Shown here piece by piece: positions 8,234 to 17,293 of a DNA stretch of 42,967 bases. Under the pieces are notes generated by a model that saw only the letters and a list, made by a program, of their open reading frames with translations, searched no databases and was not told the DNA's origin. Every line of letters starts with the position of its first letter. The stretch's first letter is position 1. The stretch is taken from assembly GCF_003011895.2 (NCBI RefSeq), contig NZ_PXWF02000244.1, positions 1 to 42,967 on the forward strand, written 5' to 3'. This DNA is from Massilia glaciei (GTDB taxonomy: Bacteria > Pseudomonadota > Gammaproteobacteria > Burkholderiales > Burkholderiaceae_D). Position numbers and translations under genes: made by a program.

Positions 8234-9646
8234 ATGTCCGAACTTCGCCGCATCCCCGTCCCTTCGTCCGCTCCAGCCCCGCTGGTCACCGCGCCCGTGG
8301 CCGCCCCCAAGGTCGGTTTCGTCTCGCTCGGCTGCCCCAAGGCGCTGGTCGACTCCGAGCAGATCCTGACCCAGTTGCGCGCCGAAGGCTACGAGACGGC
8401 CAAGTCCTACGCCGGCGCCGACCTCGTCATCGTCAACACCTGCGGCTTCATCGACGCCGCCGTGCAGGAGTCGCTCGACGCGATCGGCGAGGCGCTGGCC
8501 GAAAACGGCAGGGTCATCGTGACCGGCTGCCTGGGCGCCAAAAAAGACGCCGCCGGCGACGACATCATCATGAAGGTGCACCCCAAGGTGCTGGCCGTGA
8601 CCGGGCCGCATGCGCTGGCCGAGGTCATGGACTCGGTCCACCTGCACCTGCCCAAGCCGCACGAGCCGTTCTTCGACCTGGTGCCGTCGCAGGGCGTCAA
8701 GCTGACCCCGAAGCACTACGCCTACCTCAAAATCTCCGAAGGCTGCAACCACCGCTGCAGCTTCTGCATCATCCCGTCGATGCGCGGCGACCTCGTCTCG
8801 CGCCCGATCGCCGACCTCATGCTCGAAGCCGAAAACCTGTTCAAGGCCGGCGTCAAAGAGCTGCTCGTGATCTCGCAAGACACCAGCGCCTATGGCGTCG
8901 ACGTCAAGTTCCGCCTGGGCTTCTGGAACGGCCGCCCGGTCAAGACCCACATGACGCAGCTGGTCGAGGCGCTCGGCGAGCTGGCCAAGTCCTACGGCGC
9001 CTGGGTGCGCCTGCATTACGTCTACCCGTATCCGCACGTCGACCAGATCATCCCGATGATGAGCGGCGGCCATGTGCTGCCGTACCTCGACATCCCGCTG
9101 CAGCACGCCCATCCCGACGTCCTCAAGCGCATGAAGCGCCCGGCCAGCGGCGAGAAGAACATCGAACGCATCCAGACCTGGCGCGCGATGAACCCGGACC
9201 TGACGATCCGCTCGACCTTCATCGCCGGCTTCCCCGGCGAGACCGAGGCCGAGTTCGAGTACCTGCTCGACTTCCTCAAAGAGGCGCAGATCGACCGCCT
9301 CGGCTGCTTCGCCTATTCGCCCGTCGAAGGCGCGACCGCCAACCTGCTGGCCGACCCGGTGCCCGAAGAAGTGCGCGAGGAGCGCCGCGCGCGCGTCATG
9401 CTGCTGCAAGAGGAAATCTCGGCCAAGCGCCTGCAGGCCAAGGTTGGCAAGACGATCCGCGTGCTGATCGACGAGGTCAACCGCACCGAGGCGGTCGGAC
9501 GCTCGTCGGCCGACGCCCCCGAGATCGACGGTGTGGTCCACATCAAGCGTTCGCTGGTGCCGGGCAAAAAGTTGACGGTGGGCGAATTCGCCGACGTCAC
9601 CGTCACGTCCTCCGACGCGCACGACCTGTGGGCGTCGGTCGCCTAG
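8234..9646 (+). CDS. rimO: Ribosomal protein S12 methylthiotransferase RimO
   Basis: A 470-residue radical-SAM methylthiotransferase that modifies the beta-carbon of Asp88 of ribosomal protein S12. Domains in order: an N-terminal UPF0004 domain holding one Fe-S cluster (Cys in SLGCPK, NTCGF and TGCLG), the radical-SAM core with the CxxxCxxC cluster motif (GCNHRCSFC, Cys171/175/178), and a C-terminal TRAM domain (about residues 400-470). The RimO-type [18 protein letters not shown] block distinguishes it from the tRNA-modifying relative MiaB. ATG 8234 is chosen; the frame stays open further upstream but that stretch lacks family similarity. Its TAG stop (9644-9646) lies inside the left terminal repeat of the following palindromic element. 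Confidence 0.96.
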   Translation: MSELRRIPVPSSAPAPLVTAPVAAPKVGFVSLGCPKALVDSEQILTQLRAEGYETAKSYAGADLVIVNTCGFIDAAVQESLDAIGEALAENGRVIVTGCLGAKKDAAGDDIIMKVHPKVLAVTGPHALAEVMDSVHLHLPKPHEPFFDLVPSQGVKLTPKHYAYLKISEGCNHRCSFCIIPSMRGDLVSRPIADLMLEAENLFKAGVKELLVISQDTSAYGVDVKFRLGFWNGRPVKTHMTQLVEALGELAKSYGAWVRLHYVYPYPHVDQIIPMMSGGHVLPYLDIPLQHAHPDVLKRMKRPASGEKNIERIQTWRAMNPDLTIRSTFIAGFPGETEAEFEYLLDFLKEAQIDRLGCFAYSPVEGATANLLADPVPEEVREERRARVMLLQEEISAKRLQAKVGKTIRVLIDEVNRTEAVGRSSADAPEIDGVVHIKRSLVPGKKLTVGEFADVTVTSSDAHDLWASVA

Positions 9647-9810
9647 GAGCCTGTCGGACTTAGGATCGTCGGCTGCAAAAAGTGCTGGACGGGCCATATT
9701 TCGCCGCTTTCTCGGCCAATAGCTCGCTATTGGCCCTGCGAAATCGTCAAAACCTGTCCTCGCCCAGCACTTTTTTCGCTTCGACTCCCTAAGTCCGACA
9801 GGCTCCTAGG
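9642..9810. repeat. MITE-like palindromic element, family A, complete copy
   Basis: 169 bp bounded by a perfect 23-bp terminal inverted repeat (9642-9664 and 9788-9810, outer end CCTAGGAGCCTGTCGG). Nested inside are a second inverted pair (AGTGCTGG at about 9681 / CCAGCACTT at about 9763) and a central perfect hairpin, GCCAATAGCTCGCTATTGGC (9715-9734). No reading frame is supported. The left end overlaps the rimO stop codon. A half copy recurs at 11267-11375. Confidence 0.9.
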
Positions 9811-10017
9811 ACGGTGGTGATGGCGGCGGCAAGGCCCATTGCCTTGCCCGCCGCCTTGCAGGGCCGGGCCGCATGCTCCCCGGCCACCTCGCGCTGCCGT
9901 CGCGCGCACGATTGACCAATGCCGCCGCAAGAACGCCCGCCGCCGGCATAGAATGGTCGCGCGCCGGGCCGCCTGAATGCCGCCGGTCCGGTTCCGCACT
10001 TCGATCCCGAGGCGCCC
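9811..10017. other. Spacer before metC
   Basis: No gene seen. A GAGG Shine-Dalgarno-like stretch lies a few bases before the metC ATG. A TTGACC at about 9914 has no suitably spaced -10 partner. Confidence 0.4.
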
Positions 10018-11187
10018 ATGAACCAACCCACGCGCTCCCAGCAAACCGCCCTGGTCCACAACGACTACCGCGCCCCGGCCGGCTTCGACGCCTTTCCGAC
10101 GCCGGTCCACCGCGCCTCGACGGTGCTGTTCAAAAATGTCGAGGCCATGCGCTCGGAGCGCTGGAAGGACAAGAGCGCCTACACCTACGGCCTGCACGGC
10201 ACCCCGACCACCTTCACGCTCGAGGCGCGCCTGGCCGCGATCGAGGACGGCCGCTTCTGCCTGCTCGCGCCGAGCGGCTTGGCCGCGATCGCGATGGTCA
10301 ACTTCGCGCTGCTCAAGACCGGCGACGACGTGCTGCTGCCCGACAATGTCTACAAGCCGAACCGCGACCTCGGCAAGTGGCTCGGCAGCGACTTCGGCAT
10401 CAGCGCGCGCTACTACGATCCGCTGGCCGGCGCGGCGCTCGCCGACCTGATCTTGCCCAACACCAGGCTGGTCTGGACCGAGGCGCCCGGATCGGTGTCG
10501 ATGGAGGTGCCGGACCTGCCGGCCATCTGCAAGGCGGCGCACGAGCGGGGTGTGCCGGTAGCGCTCGACAACACCTGGTCGGCCGGCCTGGCCCTGCGCG
10601 GCTTCGCGCGCGGGGTCGACATCATCATGCAGGCGCTCACCAAATACCAGTCGGGCGGCTCCGACGTGCTGATGGGCGCGGTGATCACGCGCGACGCCGC
10701 GCTGGCCGGGCGCATCGCGCTGGCCCATGCGCGGCTCGGCCTTGGCGTGGGCGCGGACGACGCCTACCTGGTGCTGCGCGGCCTGCCCAGCCTGAAGCTG
10801 CGCTTCGCCGCGCACGACGCCGGCGCGCGCAAGGTGGCGGCCTGGCTCAAGGGCTGTCCCGAAATCGCCAGGGTGCTGCACCCGGCGTTCGCCGACTGCC
10901 CGGGGCACGCGATCTGGCGGCGCGACTTCGACGGCGCCGGCGGCCTGTTTTCGGTCGTGTTCGACGCCCGCTACAGCGAGCGCCAGACCGACCGCTTCGT
11001 CGACCGGCTCACGCTGTTCGGGATCGGCTACAGCTGGGGCGGCGCCAACAGCCTGGTCATGCCGTACCGTATCCAAGCGCTACGCGAGGACTGGCAGGGC
11101 GCGGGCATTCTGGTGCGGTTCAACATCGGGCTCGAAGACCCCGACGACCTGATCGCCGACCTCGCGAGCGCGCTGGCCGTGCTCTGA
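10018..11187 (+). CDS. metC: Cystathionine beta-lyase (PLP-dependent)
   Basis: A 389-residue Cys/Met-metabolism PLP enzyme. Cystathionine beta-lyase converts cystathionine to homocysteine, pyruvate and ammonia in methionine synthesis. Visible features: the Tyr/Arg phosphate-binding block YTYGLHGTPTTF, the APSGLAAIAMV cofactor-stacking region, and the Schiff-base lysine in QALTKYQSGGSDVLMG (Lys209). The C-terminal SWGGANSLVMPY and RFNIGLEDPDDLIADL segments match the MetC subgroup more than MetB or MetZ. Start ATG 10018 has GAGG just upstream. It follows the palindromic element and stands alone, with no methionine operon partner beside it. Confidence 0.93.
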   Translation: MNQPTRSQQTALVHNDYRAPAGFDAFPTPVHRASTVLFKNVEAMRSERWKDKSAYTYGLHGTPTTFTLEARLAAIEDGRFCLLAPSGLAAIAMVNFALLKTGDDVLLPDNVYKPNRDLGKWLGSDFGISARYYDPLAGAALADLILPNTRLVWTEAPGSVSMEVPDLPAICKAAHERGVPVALDNTWSAGLALRGFARGVDIIMQALTKYQSGGSDVLMGAVITRDAALAGRIALAHARLGLGVGADDAYLVLRGLPSLKLRFAAHDAGARKVAAWLKGCPEIARVLHPAFADCPGHAIWRRDFDGAGGLFSVVFDARYSERQTDRFVDRLTLFGIGYSWGGANSLVMPYRIQALREDWQGAGILVRFNIGLEDPDDLIADLASALAVL

Positions 11188-11210
11188 ACGGCACGGACCA
11201 AAGAGCAAAA

Positions 11211-11270
11211 ATGTACACATAGAAGCTGACCGCGGGCTGGGGCGACATGGATTTCAACGTCCACATGCCA
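11211..11270 (+). pseudogene. Remnant of a 4HBT-type acyl-CoA thioesterase, N-terminus only
   Basis: Reading from ATG 11211 gives MYT-stop-KLTAGWGDMDFNVHM. The WGDMDFNxHM stretch is the conserved N-terminal active-site region of hotdog-fold (4HBT) acyl-CoA thioesterases. A TAG at codon 4 and the abrupt change at 11267 into family A element sequence show that the gene was cut and is decayed. No thioesterase sequence resumes on the far side of the element, so the rest was deleted. Confidence 0.65.
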
Positions 11271-11375
11271 ATAGCTCGCTATTGGCACTGCGAAATCGTC
11301 AAAATATGACCTCGTCCAGCGTTTTTTTTGCCTCGACCGTTTCGCTTCGACTCCCTAAGCCCGGCAGGCTCCTAG
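11267..11375. repeat. MITE-like palindromic element, family A, half copy
   Basis: Begins exactly at the central hairpin (GCCAATAGCTCGCTATTGGC, 11267-11286) and continues through CTGCGAAATCGTCAAAA and CGCTTCGACTCCCTAAG to the right terminal repeat (CCGGCAGGCTCCTAG). It matches the right half of the complete copy at 9642-9810 with scattered changes and one insertion. The left half is missing. Confidence 0.85.
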
Positions 11376-11405
11376 CCGCACGCAGCGCCGCGGTGTCTCA
11401 GCCTC

Positions 11406-11765
11406 TCAGTCCATCGAGCGGTTGTTGTTTAGGTCGACAAAGCCGCGGATGACGCGGTAGCAGTACCAGATCCACAGGATGGCGCCGAGCAGCCAGCCGA
11501 ACGGGATGCCGATGATCGTGAAGATCAGGAGCCAGGCGATCGCCATGCCGATCAGATAGATCCAGAAGGTGCGGATCATCCACGAATGGTGGCTGTAGAC
11601 GAAGGTGCCGACGGTGTCGGGCCGTTTGACGTAGTTGACGATCAAAGGAATGATCGACAGCATTCCGAGCGAAAAGATGATGATCAGCCCGTGCGCCACG
11701 TACAAGATGCGCGCGAACTGTTTCGCGTCTTCGGTCCGGCTGTCGGTGGTCAGTTCTGGTGTCAT
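11406..11765 (-). CDS. DUF4870-like integral membrane protein
   Basis: A 119-residue protein with a soluble N-terminus and three hydrophobic segments (about residues 24-46 YVAHGLIIIFSLGMLSIIPL, 66-82, and 80-105 LLIFTIIGIPFGWLLGAILW), ending in the RVIRGFVDLNNN tail. This matches the small DUF4870/Tic20-like family of unknown function. A GGAGG sits seven bases ahead of the ATG. It lies downstream of trxC on the same strand, 70 bases away, and may be cotranscribed. Confidence 0.85.
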   Translation of the reverse strand: MTPELTTDSRTEDAKQFARILYVAHGLIIIFSLGMLSIIPLIVNYVKRPDTVGTFVYSHHSWMIRTFWIYLIGMAIAWLLIFTIIGIPFGWLLGAILWIWYCYRVIRGFVDLNNNRSMD

Positions 11766-11835
11766 GGGGAGTTCCTCCGGTCAATATTAGCCGATTGTAC
11801 AGCGATTGTTGCCGAAGGCGCAGCCCGGCTGCGCC

Positions 11836-12279
11836 CTAGGAAACGCCCGCCTGCGATTTGGTCCAGGCGACGATGCTGCTGGCGTCCATGGCGCCGGCCT
11901 GGCGCGCCACCTCGCGTCCGCCCAGGAACAAGGCCAACGTGGGGATGCTGCGAATGTTGTAGCGCGCGCCCAGGTCCTGCACCGCTTCGGTGTTGACCTT
12001 GAGCAGGCGCACGCCCGGTTCGAGCTTTTGCGCCGCCAGGTGGTAGGCCGGCGCCATCATCTTGCACGGGCCGCACCATTCGGCCCAGAAATCGACCAGC
12101 ACCGGGATGTCGTTGCGCGATATGTGCTTGGTGAAGCGGGCGCTGTCGACGTCGAGCGGCTCGGCGACGAACAGCGCGCGCGCGCACTTGCCGCAGGCCG
12201 GCACTTGGTCGAGGCGGGCGCGCTCGACCCGGTTGACGGCGTCGCAATGGGGACAGACGATGTGCAGGGGATCGCTCAT
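11836..12279 (-). CDS. trxC: Thioredoxin 2 (TrxC)
   Basis: A 147-residue thioredoxin with the extra N-terminal zinc finger that defines TrxC: Cys9 and Cys12 (CPHC) and Cys29 and Cys32 (CGKC). The active site is WCGPC (residues 68-72) and the cis-Pro motif is SIPTLALF. TrxC is a cytoplasmic disulfide reductase linked to oxidative stress in E. coli, where the zinc finger tunes its redox potential. It follows the repeat lipoprotein gene by 24 bases on the same strand, so the two may share a transcript. Confidence 0.97.
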   Translation of the reverse strand: MSDPLHIVCPHCDAVNRVERARLDQVPACGKCARALFVAEPLDVDSARFTKHISRNDIPVLVDFWAEWCGPCKMMAPAYHLAAQKLEPGVRLLKVNTEAVQDLGARYNIRSIPTLALFLGGREVARQAGAMDASSIVAWTKSQAGVS

Positions 12280-12303
12280 GGTGTTTTTAACCTTTTCTGA
12301 TTT

Positions 12304-12816
12304 TTAATGCCGGCGTCCGCGGTGGCCGCGGTGTGTGTGGTGGCCCCGAGGGCTGAAACGCCCGCGGTGGCCGAGGTATTGCCTGTGCGCGAAGTACTGC
12401 CTGTGCCCAAAATGAAGGCTGTGTTCAGCATCCCAGTGGCGCCCGAAATTGAATCCGAGCCCAAGGCTGATGGGCGGCGCGTAATAGTTTTGCTGCGGCT
12501 GGTAGTAGTATGGCTGATAACCCTGCTGATAACCCGGCTGATAATACGGCTGATAATACGGCTGATAATACGGCTGCGGATTGAGCCGCGGCCGGTACAC
12601 TGGCGCCGGGTCGACCGGGCGCGAGGAGAATTCGACCGCCGTCCCATCGGGCGAGCCCGACGCCACGCGCGCGGCGGTGCCGGGCGGCACCGGCGTGACG
12701 GAAACGACGCGCCACTCGTGCGGCGCGGGGTTGGTGTTGGTGGCGTAAGGTCCATACGGATCGGTGGCGCATCCCGTGAGCGCAAGCAGCGCTGCAAAAA
12801 CGATAGGTACTTTCAT
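12304..12816 (-). CDS. Exported lipoprotein with Tyr-Gln-Pro repeats and His/Arg-rich tail
   Basis: A 170-residue protein starting MKVPIVFAALLALTGC, a lipoprotein signal with lipidated Cys16. The start at 12816 is chosen because AGGAGG precedes it; an upstream in-frame ATG lacks this. After a globular-looking 70 residues comes a low-complexity stretch of YYQP units (QPYYQPYYQPYYQPGYQQ), encoded partly by exact 12-bp repeats at 12535-12570. The C-terminus is His/Arg/Gly-rich (HFGHRQYFAHRQYLGHRGRF). No family is recognised. Similar Tyr/Pro and His-rich envelope lipoproteins can bind metals or the cell wall, but nothing here proves either. Confidence 0.8.
   Translation of the reverse strand: MKVPIVFAALLALTGCATDPYGPYATNTNPAPHEWRVVSVTPVPPGTAARVASGSPDGTAVEFSSRPVDPAPVYRPRLNPQPYYQPYYQPYYQPGYQQGYQPYYYQPQQNYYAPPISLGLGFNFGRHWDAEHSLHFGHRQYFAHRQYLGHRGRFSPRGHHTHRGHRGRRH
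12535..12570 (+). repeat. 12-bp tandem repeat inside the lipoprotein gene
   Basis: Three exact CGGCTGATAATA units (12535, 12547, 12559), with degenerate units continuing to about 12511 on one side. On the coding strand each adds Tyr-Tyr-Gln-Pro. Confidence 0.9.
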
Positions 12817-12905
12817 GGGGCCCTCCTGCTTCAAATGGTATAACTATAAGAAGTTTTAAGGCGCACCGCCCACGAATTACAGCTTGTTACATTTGGGCCG
12901 CAGTT

Positions 12906-13751
12906 CTAGACGAGGATGGTCAGCAGTCCATCGAGGCCGCTGAAATCGAGCGCGACGCTGGCCTGCTCGCGCACCACCGGCTTGGCGCGGAACGCCACCG
13001 ACAGGCCGGCGATGCCCATCATTTTAAGGTCGTTGGCGCCATCGCCCATCACGATCGCCTGCGCCGGGCTGATGCCCATCTCGCGGCACACGCGCTCGAC
13101 CGTGCGCATTTTCTCGTCGGCGTTGACGATGCCGCCAACCACCCGTCCTGTCAGCTTGCCGTCGACGATCTCGAGCACGTTGGCGTGGGTGTAGTCCAGA
13201 TTGAGGCGCGCCTTGAGCCGCTCGGTGAAAAAGCTGAATCCGCCCGACACCAGCAGCGTTTTGAGGCCGGCCGCCTGGACCGCGGCCAGCATCGCCTCGC
13301 CGCCCATCGAAATGCGCAGCCGCTCGTCGTAGACGCGCTCGAGCGCGCCCGCGTCGAGCCCCTTGAGCAGGGCCACGCGGCGCGTCAGGCTCTCGGAGAA
13401 ATCGAGCTCGCCACGCATGGCCGCCTCGGTGATCGCCGACACCTGCGCCTTGAGCCCCTGCATGTCGGCGATCTCGTCGATGCATTCGATCGTGATCAGG
13501 GTCGAGTCCATGTCCATGGCGACGAGCTTGAAGTCGCCCAGCGTGCGCCCGGCCGGGATGAAGGTCGCGTCGAGCCCGGCCGCGCGCGCGGCGATGCTGA
13601 CGGCCTGGCGCGCGGCGGGCGATTTGTCGACCTGCTCGCAGCGGAGCGCGTGCGCGCCGATCGGCACCATGCGCGCGCCGGCATCGAGGGCGGCGACCCG
13701 CTTGAGGGTGTCGGGGGTGGCGTTCGGGCCTTGTAAAACCAGGTTCATCAT
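12906..13751 (-). CDS. serB: Phosphoserine phosphatase SerB
   Basis: A 281-residue HAD-family enzyme catalysing the last step of serine synthesis (O-phosphoserine to serine). Motif I is DMDST (residues 80-84, nucleophile Asp80), motif II is VSGGF (Ser169), motif III is Lys214 (ADEKMR) and motif IV is GDGANDL (236-242). Residues 1-75 form the ACT-like N-terminal extension found in proteobacterial SerB. Two adjacent ATGs open the gene; the first is used. mfd lies immediately upstream on the same strand (15-base gap), so the pair is probably cotranscribed. Confidence 0.97.
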   Translation of the reverse strand: MMNLVLQGPNATPDTLKRVAALDAGARMVPIGAHALRCEQVDKSPAARQAVSIAARAAGLDATFIPAGRTLGDFKLVAMDMDSTLITIECIDEIADMQGLKAQVSAITEAAMRGELDFSESLTRRVALLKGLDAGALERVYDERLRISMGGEAMLAAVQAAGLKTLLVSGGFSFFTERLKARLNLDYTHANVLEIVDGKLTGRVVGGIVNADEKMRTVERVCREMGISPAQAIVMGDGANDLKMMGIAGLSVAFRAKPVVREQASVALDFSGLDGLLTILV

Positions 13752-13766
13752 GGGGCGGGGAGCGTT

Positions 13767-16700
13767 TTACGCTAACAGTTGTTTGATCGTTTGCTTGACC
13801 TGGGTCACGCGCGCGGCGAGGTCCGGCATGGCGGCGGTGATGCGCAGCTTGTCCTGGCCGGCCAGCTTGATGTGCTTGTTTTTCTGGATCAGCGCGATGA
13901 TGCGCATCGAGTCGATGGGCGGGTTGACCATGAACTGCAGGCTGGCCGCCTCGCCGTGGGCGTCGATTTTTATGATGCCGACCGCCTTGGCGGCGATGCG
14001 CAGGCGGTGCGTTTCGATCAGTGCCTTGACCGGGTCGGGTAGCTTGCCGAAGCGGTCGATCAGCTCCTCCTGCATGTCGTCGATTTTCTCGGCGCCGTTG
14101 CAGTTGGCCAGCCGCTTGTAGATCGACAGGCGCTCGTGCACATCGCCGCAGAAGTCGGCCGGCAGCAGGGCCGGCACGTGCAGGTTGATTTCGGTGGTCG
14201 TCGCCAGCGGCGCGGCCAGGTCCGGCTCCTTGCCGGCCTTGAGCGAGCGCACCGCCTCGCTGAGCATGTCGGAGTACAGCTGGAAGCCGATCTCGAGCAT
14301 CTCGCCCGACTGGTTCTCGCCCAATACCTCGCCGGCGCCGCGGATCTCGAGGTCGTGCATCGCCAAAAAGAAGCCGCTGCCCAGTTCCTCCATCTGCTGG
14401 ATCGCGTCGAGGCGGCGCTGCGCCTGTTTGGTCAGGCCGCTCACGTCGGTCACCAGCAGGTAGGCGTAGGCCTGGTGGTGCGAGCGGCCCACGCGCCCGC
14501 GCAACTGGTGCAGCTGCGCCAGGCCGAACTTGTCGGCGCGGTGCATGATGATGGTGTTCGCGGTCGGCACGTCGATGCCGGTTTCGATGATGGTCGTGCA
14601 CAGCAAGATGTTGAAGCGCTGCGCGACGAAATCGCGCATCACGCGCTCGAGGTCGCGCTCGTGCATCTGACCGTGGGCGACGCCGATGCGCGCCTCCGGC
14701 AGCAGCTCGGTGAGCATCGCCATGCGGTTCTGGATGGTCTCGACCTCGTTGTGCAAAAAGTAGATCTGGCCGCCGCGTTTGAGTTCGCGCAGGCAGGCCT
14801 CGCGGATCACCGAGCTGTCTTCGGAGCGCACGAAGGTCTTGATGGCGAGCCGTTTTTGCGGCGCGGTCGCGATGATCGAGAAATCGCGCAGGCCTTCGAG
14901 CGCCATGCCGAGCGTGCGCGGAATCGGGGTCGCGGTCAGGGTCAGCACGTCGACCTCGGCGCGCAGCGCCTTGAGCGCCTCCTTCTGGCGCACCCCGAAG
15001 CGGTGCTCCTCGTCGATGATGACCAGGCCCAGGCGCGTGAACTGGACGTCCGGCGAGAGCAGCTTGTGGGTGCCGATCACGATGTCGAGCGTGCCGTCGG
15101 CCATGCCCTTGATGGCGGTGTTGATCTCTTTGCCGGTGCGAAAGCGCGACAGCTCGGCGATGCGCACCGGCCAGTCGGCGAAGCGGTCGGCGAAGGTTTG
15201 CGCGTGCTGCTCGGCCAGCAGCGTGGTCGGCGCCAGGATCGCCACCTGCTTGCCGCCCATGACGGCGATGAAGGCCGCGCGCAGCGCCACCTCGGTCTTG
15301 CCGAAGCCGACGTCGCCGCACACCAGGCGGTCCATCGGTTTGCCCGAGGTCATGTCCTTGATGACGTTGGTGATCGCCTCGGCCTGGTCGGGGGTCTCCT
15401 CGAAGCCGAAGCTGTCGGCGAAGTTCTGGTAGTCGTGCGACGAGTATTCGAAGGCGTGGCCCTGGCGCAGCGCGCGCCGCGCGTACAGGTTGAGCAGTTC
15501 GGCGGCGGTGTCGCGCACCTGTTCGGCGGCCTTGCGCTTGGCTTTTTCCCACTGGCCCGAGCCGAGCGAATGGAGCGGCGCGTCCTCGGGCGAGGCGCCC
15601 GAATAGCGCGAGATCACATGCAGTTGCGAGACCGGCACATAGAGCTTGGTGTCCTTGGCGTACTCGAGATGCAAAAACTCGGTCTCGCCTTCGCCCAGGT
15701 CCATGCTGGCCAGGCCCATGTAGCGTCCGATGCCGTGGTTGATGTGCACCACCGGGTCGCCGATCTTGAGCTCGGAGAGGTCGCGCACCATCGACTCGAC
15801 CTGGGTCGCGCCCTCCTGCTTCTTGTTGCCGACTCGCCGACCCGAGCCCGCATAGAGCTCCGTCTCGGTGATGAAGACCAGGTCGCCGGCCGCGTCGCCG
15901 TGGAGCGCGAAGCCGGTCTGCAGCGGCGCCACGCCGAGCGCGAGCGGGGCGTCGGATTGGCGGAAACCCTCGAAGCCCTCGACCGGCGCCGGGGCCAGCG
16001 CGTATTCGTTGAAATACTGCTGCAGCGTTTCGCGGCGCCCGTTCGATTCGGCGCAGATCATCACGCGCTGCTTGTTTTGCAGCAGGAACGCGCGCAGGTT
16101 GGTGAGCGGGTCGTCGATGCGGCGGTTGACGGCGATGTTCGGGATCGGCGCCGACAGCTCCGACGGCACCGAGTCGGCGTCCTTGGTGACGACCCAGCGG
16201 CCGTAGGGCTTGGCCAGCGTGAAGAAGTCCTCGTCGCTCAGAAACAGTTCGTCGGGCGCGAGGATGGGGCGCTCGCGGTCGGCCTTGAGGAAGCGGTAGC
16301 GCGATTCGGTGTCGGTCCAGAAGCGCTTGATGGCGCCGTCGATGTCGCCCACCAGCGCCAGGCTGGCGCCGGCCGGCAGGTAGTCGAACAGGGTCGCGGT
16401 TTGCTCGAAGAACAGCGGCAGGTAGTACTCGATTCCGGCCGAGGCGATGCCGCTGCTGATGTCCTTGTACACCACCGAGCGCGAGGGGTCGCCCTCGAAG
16501 CGCTCGCGCCAGCGGCTGCGGAAGGTGGTGCGCGCGGTGTCGTCCATCGGGAATTCGCGCCCCGGCAGCAGGCGCACCTCGCGCACCGGGTACAGCGAGC
16601 GCTGGGTGTCGGCGTCGAAGGTGCGGATGGTTTCGATCTCGTCGCCGAACAGGTCGAGCCGGTACGGCAGCACCGAGCCCATCGGAAACAGGTCGAGCAG

Positions 16701-17213
16701 GCCGCCGCGCACCGAGTATTCGCCGGGCGACATGACCTGCGAGACGTGGGTGTAGCCGGCCAGCGTCAGTTGCGACTTGAGGCGCGCCGCGTCGAGATTT
16801 TCGCCCTGCTTGAAAAAGAAGGTGTAGGCGGCCAAAAACGCGGGCGGCGCGAGGCGCACCAGCGTGGTGGTGGCGGGCACGATCAGGACGTCGCAGGCGC
16901 CGCTTTGGATCTCGTGCAGCGTGGCGAGGCGCTCCGAGACCAGGTCCTGGTGCGGCGAGAAGGCGTCGTAGGGCAGGGTCTCCCAGTCCGGCAGCAGGTG
17001 GCAGGCCAGCTTGGCGTCGGCGAACCAGGGGATTTCGCCGAGCAGGCGCTGGCCGTCGCTGGCGTTGGCCACGACCACGGTGAGCATCTGCTTGCGTGAT
17101 TTGAGTTCGAGCGCCGCCATGGCCAGGGCGTAGGCGTCCGCTGAACCGTACAAGGTCGGAAGGGCGAAGCGGGTGCCGGCTTTGGGCAGGGATTTTATTA
17201 AATCGAAAGGCAT
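13767..17213 (-). CDS. mfd: Transcription-repair coupling factor Mfd
   Basis: A 1148-residue ATPase that displaces RNA polymerase stalled at DNA lesions and recruits UvrA. The order is standard: UvrB-like N-terminal module (LPTLYGSADAYALAMAALEL, LLPDWETLPYDAFSPHQD), RNA-polymerase-interacting CarD-like domain (KIGDPVVHINHGIGRYMGL, about residue 480), a superfamily 2 helicase with Walker A GDVGFGKTEVAL (about residue 632) and DEEHRFG (about 731), the translocation motif region (LRGRVGRSHHQAYAYLL), and the C-terminal TRCF domain. Length matches the family. It precedes serB on the same strand. Confidence 0.98.
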   Translation of the reverse strand: MPFDLIKSLPKAGTRFALPTLYGSADAYALAMAALELKSRKQMLTVVVANASDGQRLLGEIPWFADAKLACHLLPDWETLPYDAFSPHQDLVSERLATLHEIQSGACDVLIVPATTTLVRLAPPAFLAAYTFFFKQGENLDAARLKSQLTLAGYTHVSQVMSPGEYSVRGGLLDLFPMGSVLPYRLDLFGDEIETIRTFDADTQRSLYPVREVRLLPGREFPMDDTARTTFRSRWRERFEGDPSRSVVYKDISSGIASAGIEYYLPLFFEQTATLFDYLPAGASLALVGDIDGAIKRFWTDTESRYRFLKADRERPILAPDELFLSDEDFFTLAKPYGRWVVTKDADSVPSELSAPIPNIAVNRRIDDPLTNLRAFLLQNKQRVMICAESNGRRETLQQYFNEYALAPAPVEGFEGFRQSDAPLALGVAPLQTGFALHGDAAGDLVFITETELYAGSGRRVGNKKQEGATQVESMVRDLSELKIGDPVVHINHGIGRYMGLASMDLGEGETEFLHLEYAKDTKLYVPVSQLHVISRYSGASPEDAPLHSLGSGQWEKAKRKAAEQVRDTAAELLNLYARRALRQGHAFEYSSHDYQNFADSFGFEETPDQAEAITNVIKDMTSGKPMDRLVCGDVGFGKTEVALRAAFIAVMGGKQVAILAPTTLLAEQHAQTFADRFADWPVRIAELSRFRTGKEINTAIKGMADGTLDIVIGTHKLLSPDVQFTRLGLVIIDEEHRFGVRQKEALKALRAEVDVLTLTATPIPRTLGMALEGLRDFSIIATAPQKRLAIKTFVRSEDSSVIREACLRELKRGGQIYFLHNEVETIQNRMAMLTELLPEARIGVAHGQMHERDLERVMRDFVAQRFNILLCTTIIETGIDVPTANTIIMHRADKFGLAQLHQLRGRVGRSHHQAYAYLLVTDVSGLTKQAQRRLDAIQQMEELGSGFFLAMHDLEIRGAGEVLGENQSGEMLEIGFQLYSDMLSEAVRSLKAGKEPDLAAPLATTTEINLHVPALLPADFCGDVHERLSIYKRLANCNGAEKIDDMQEELIDRFGKLPDPVKALIETHRLRIAAKAVGIIKIDAHGEAASLQFMVNPPIDSMRIIALIQKNKHIKLAGQDKLRITAAMPDLAARVTQVKQTIKQLLA

Positions 17214-17293
17214 GCAGGCGGCGGAGCGGGGTGGGGTTTGGTGGGCTTAATTATAGTCGAACAGGCCACGCGGCGTTGACGCGCCGCCGTCAC

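Noticed and set aside
13024-15552. 842-codon open frame in another reading of mfd/serB
   Set aside because: Arg/Ala/Pro-rich frame-shifted reading of mfd, with no domain match.
14136-17099. 987-codon open frame opposite mfd
   Set aside because: Low-complexity Arg/Ala/Gln/Val composition typical of antisense frames in GC-rich DNA; mfd on the other strand is unambiguous.
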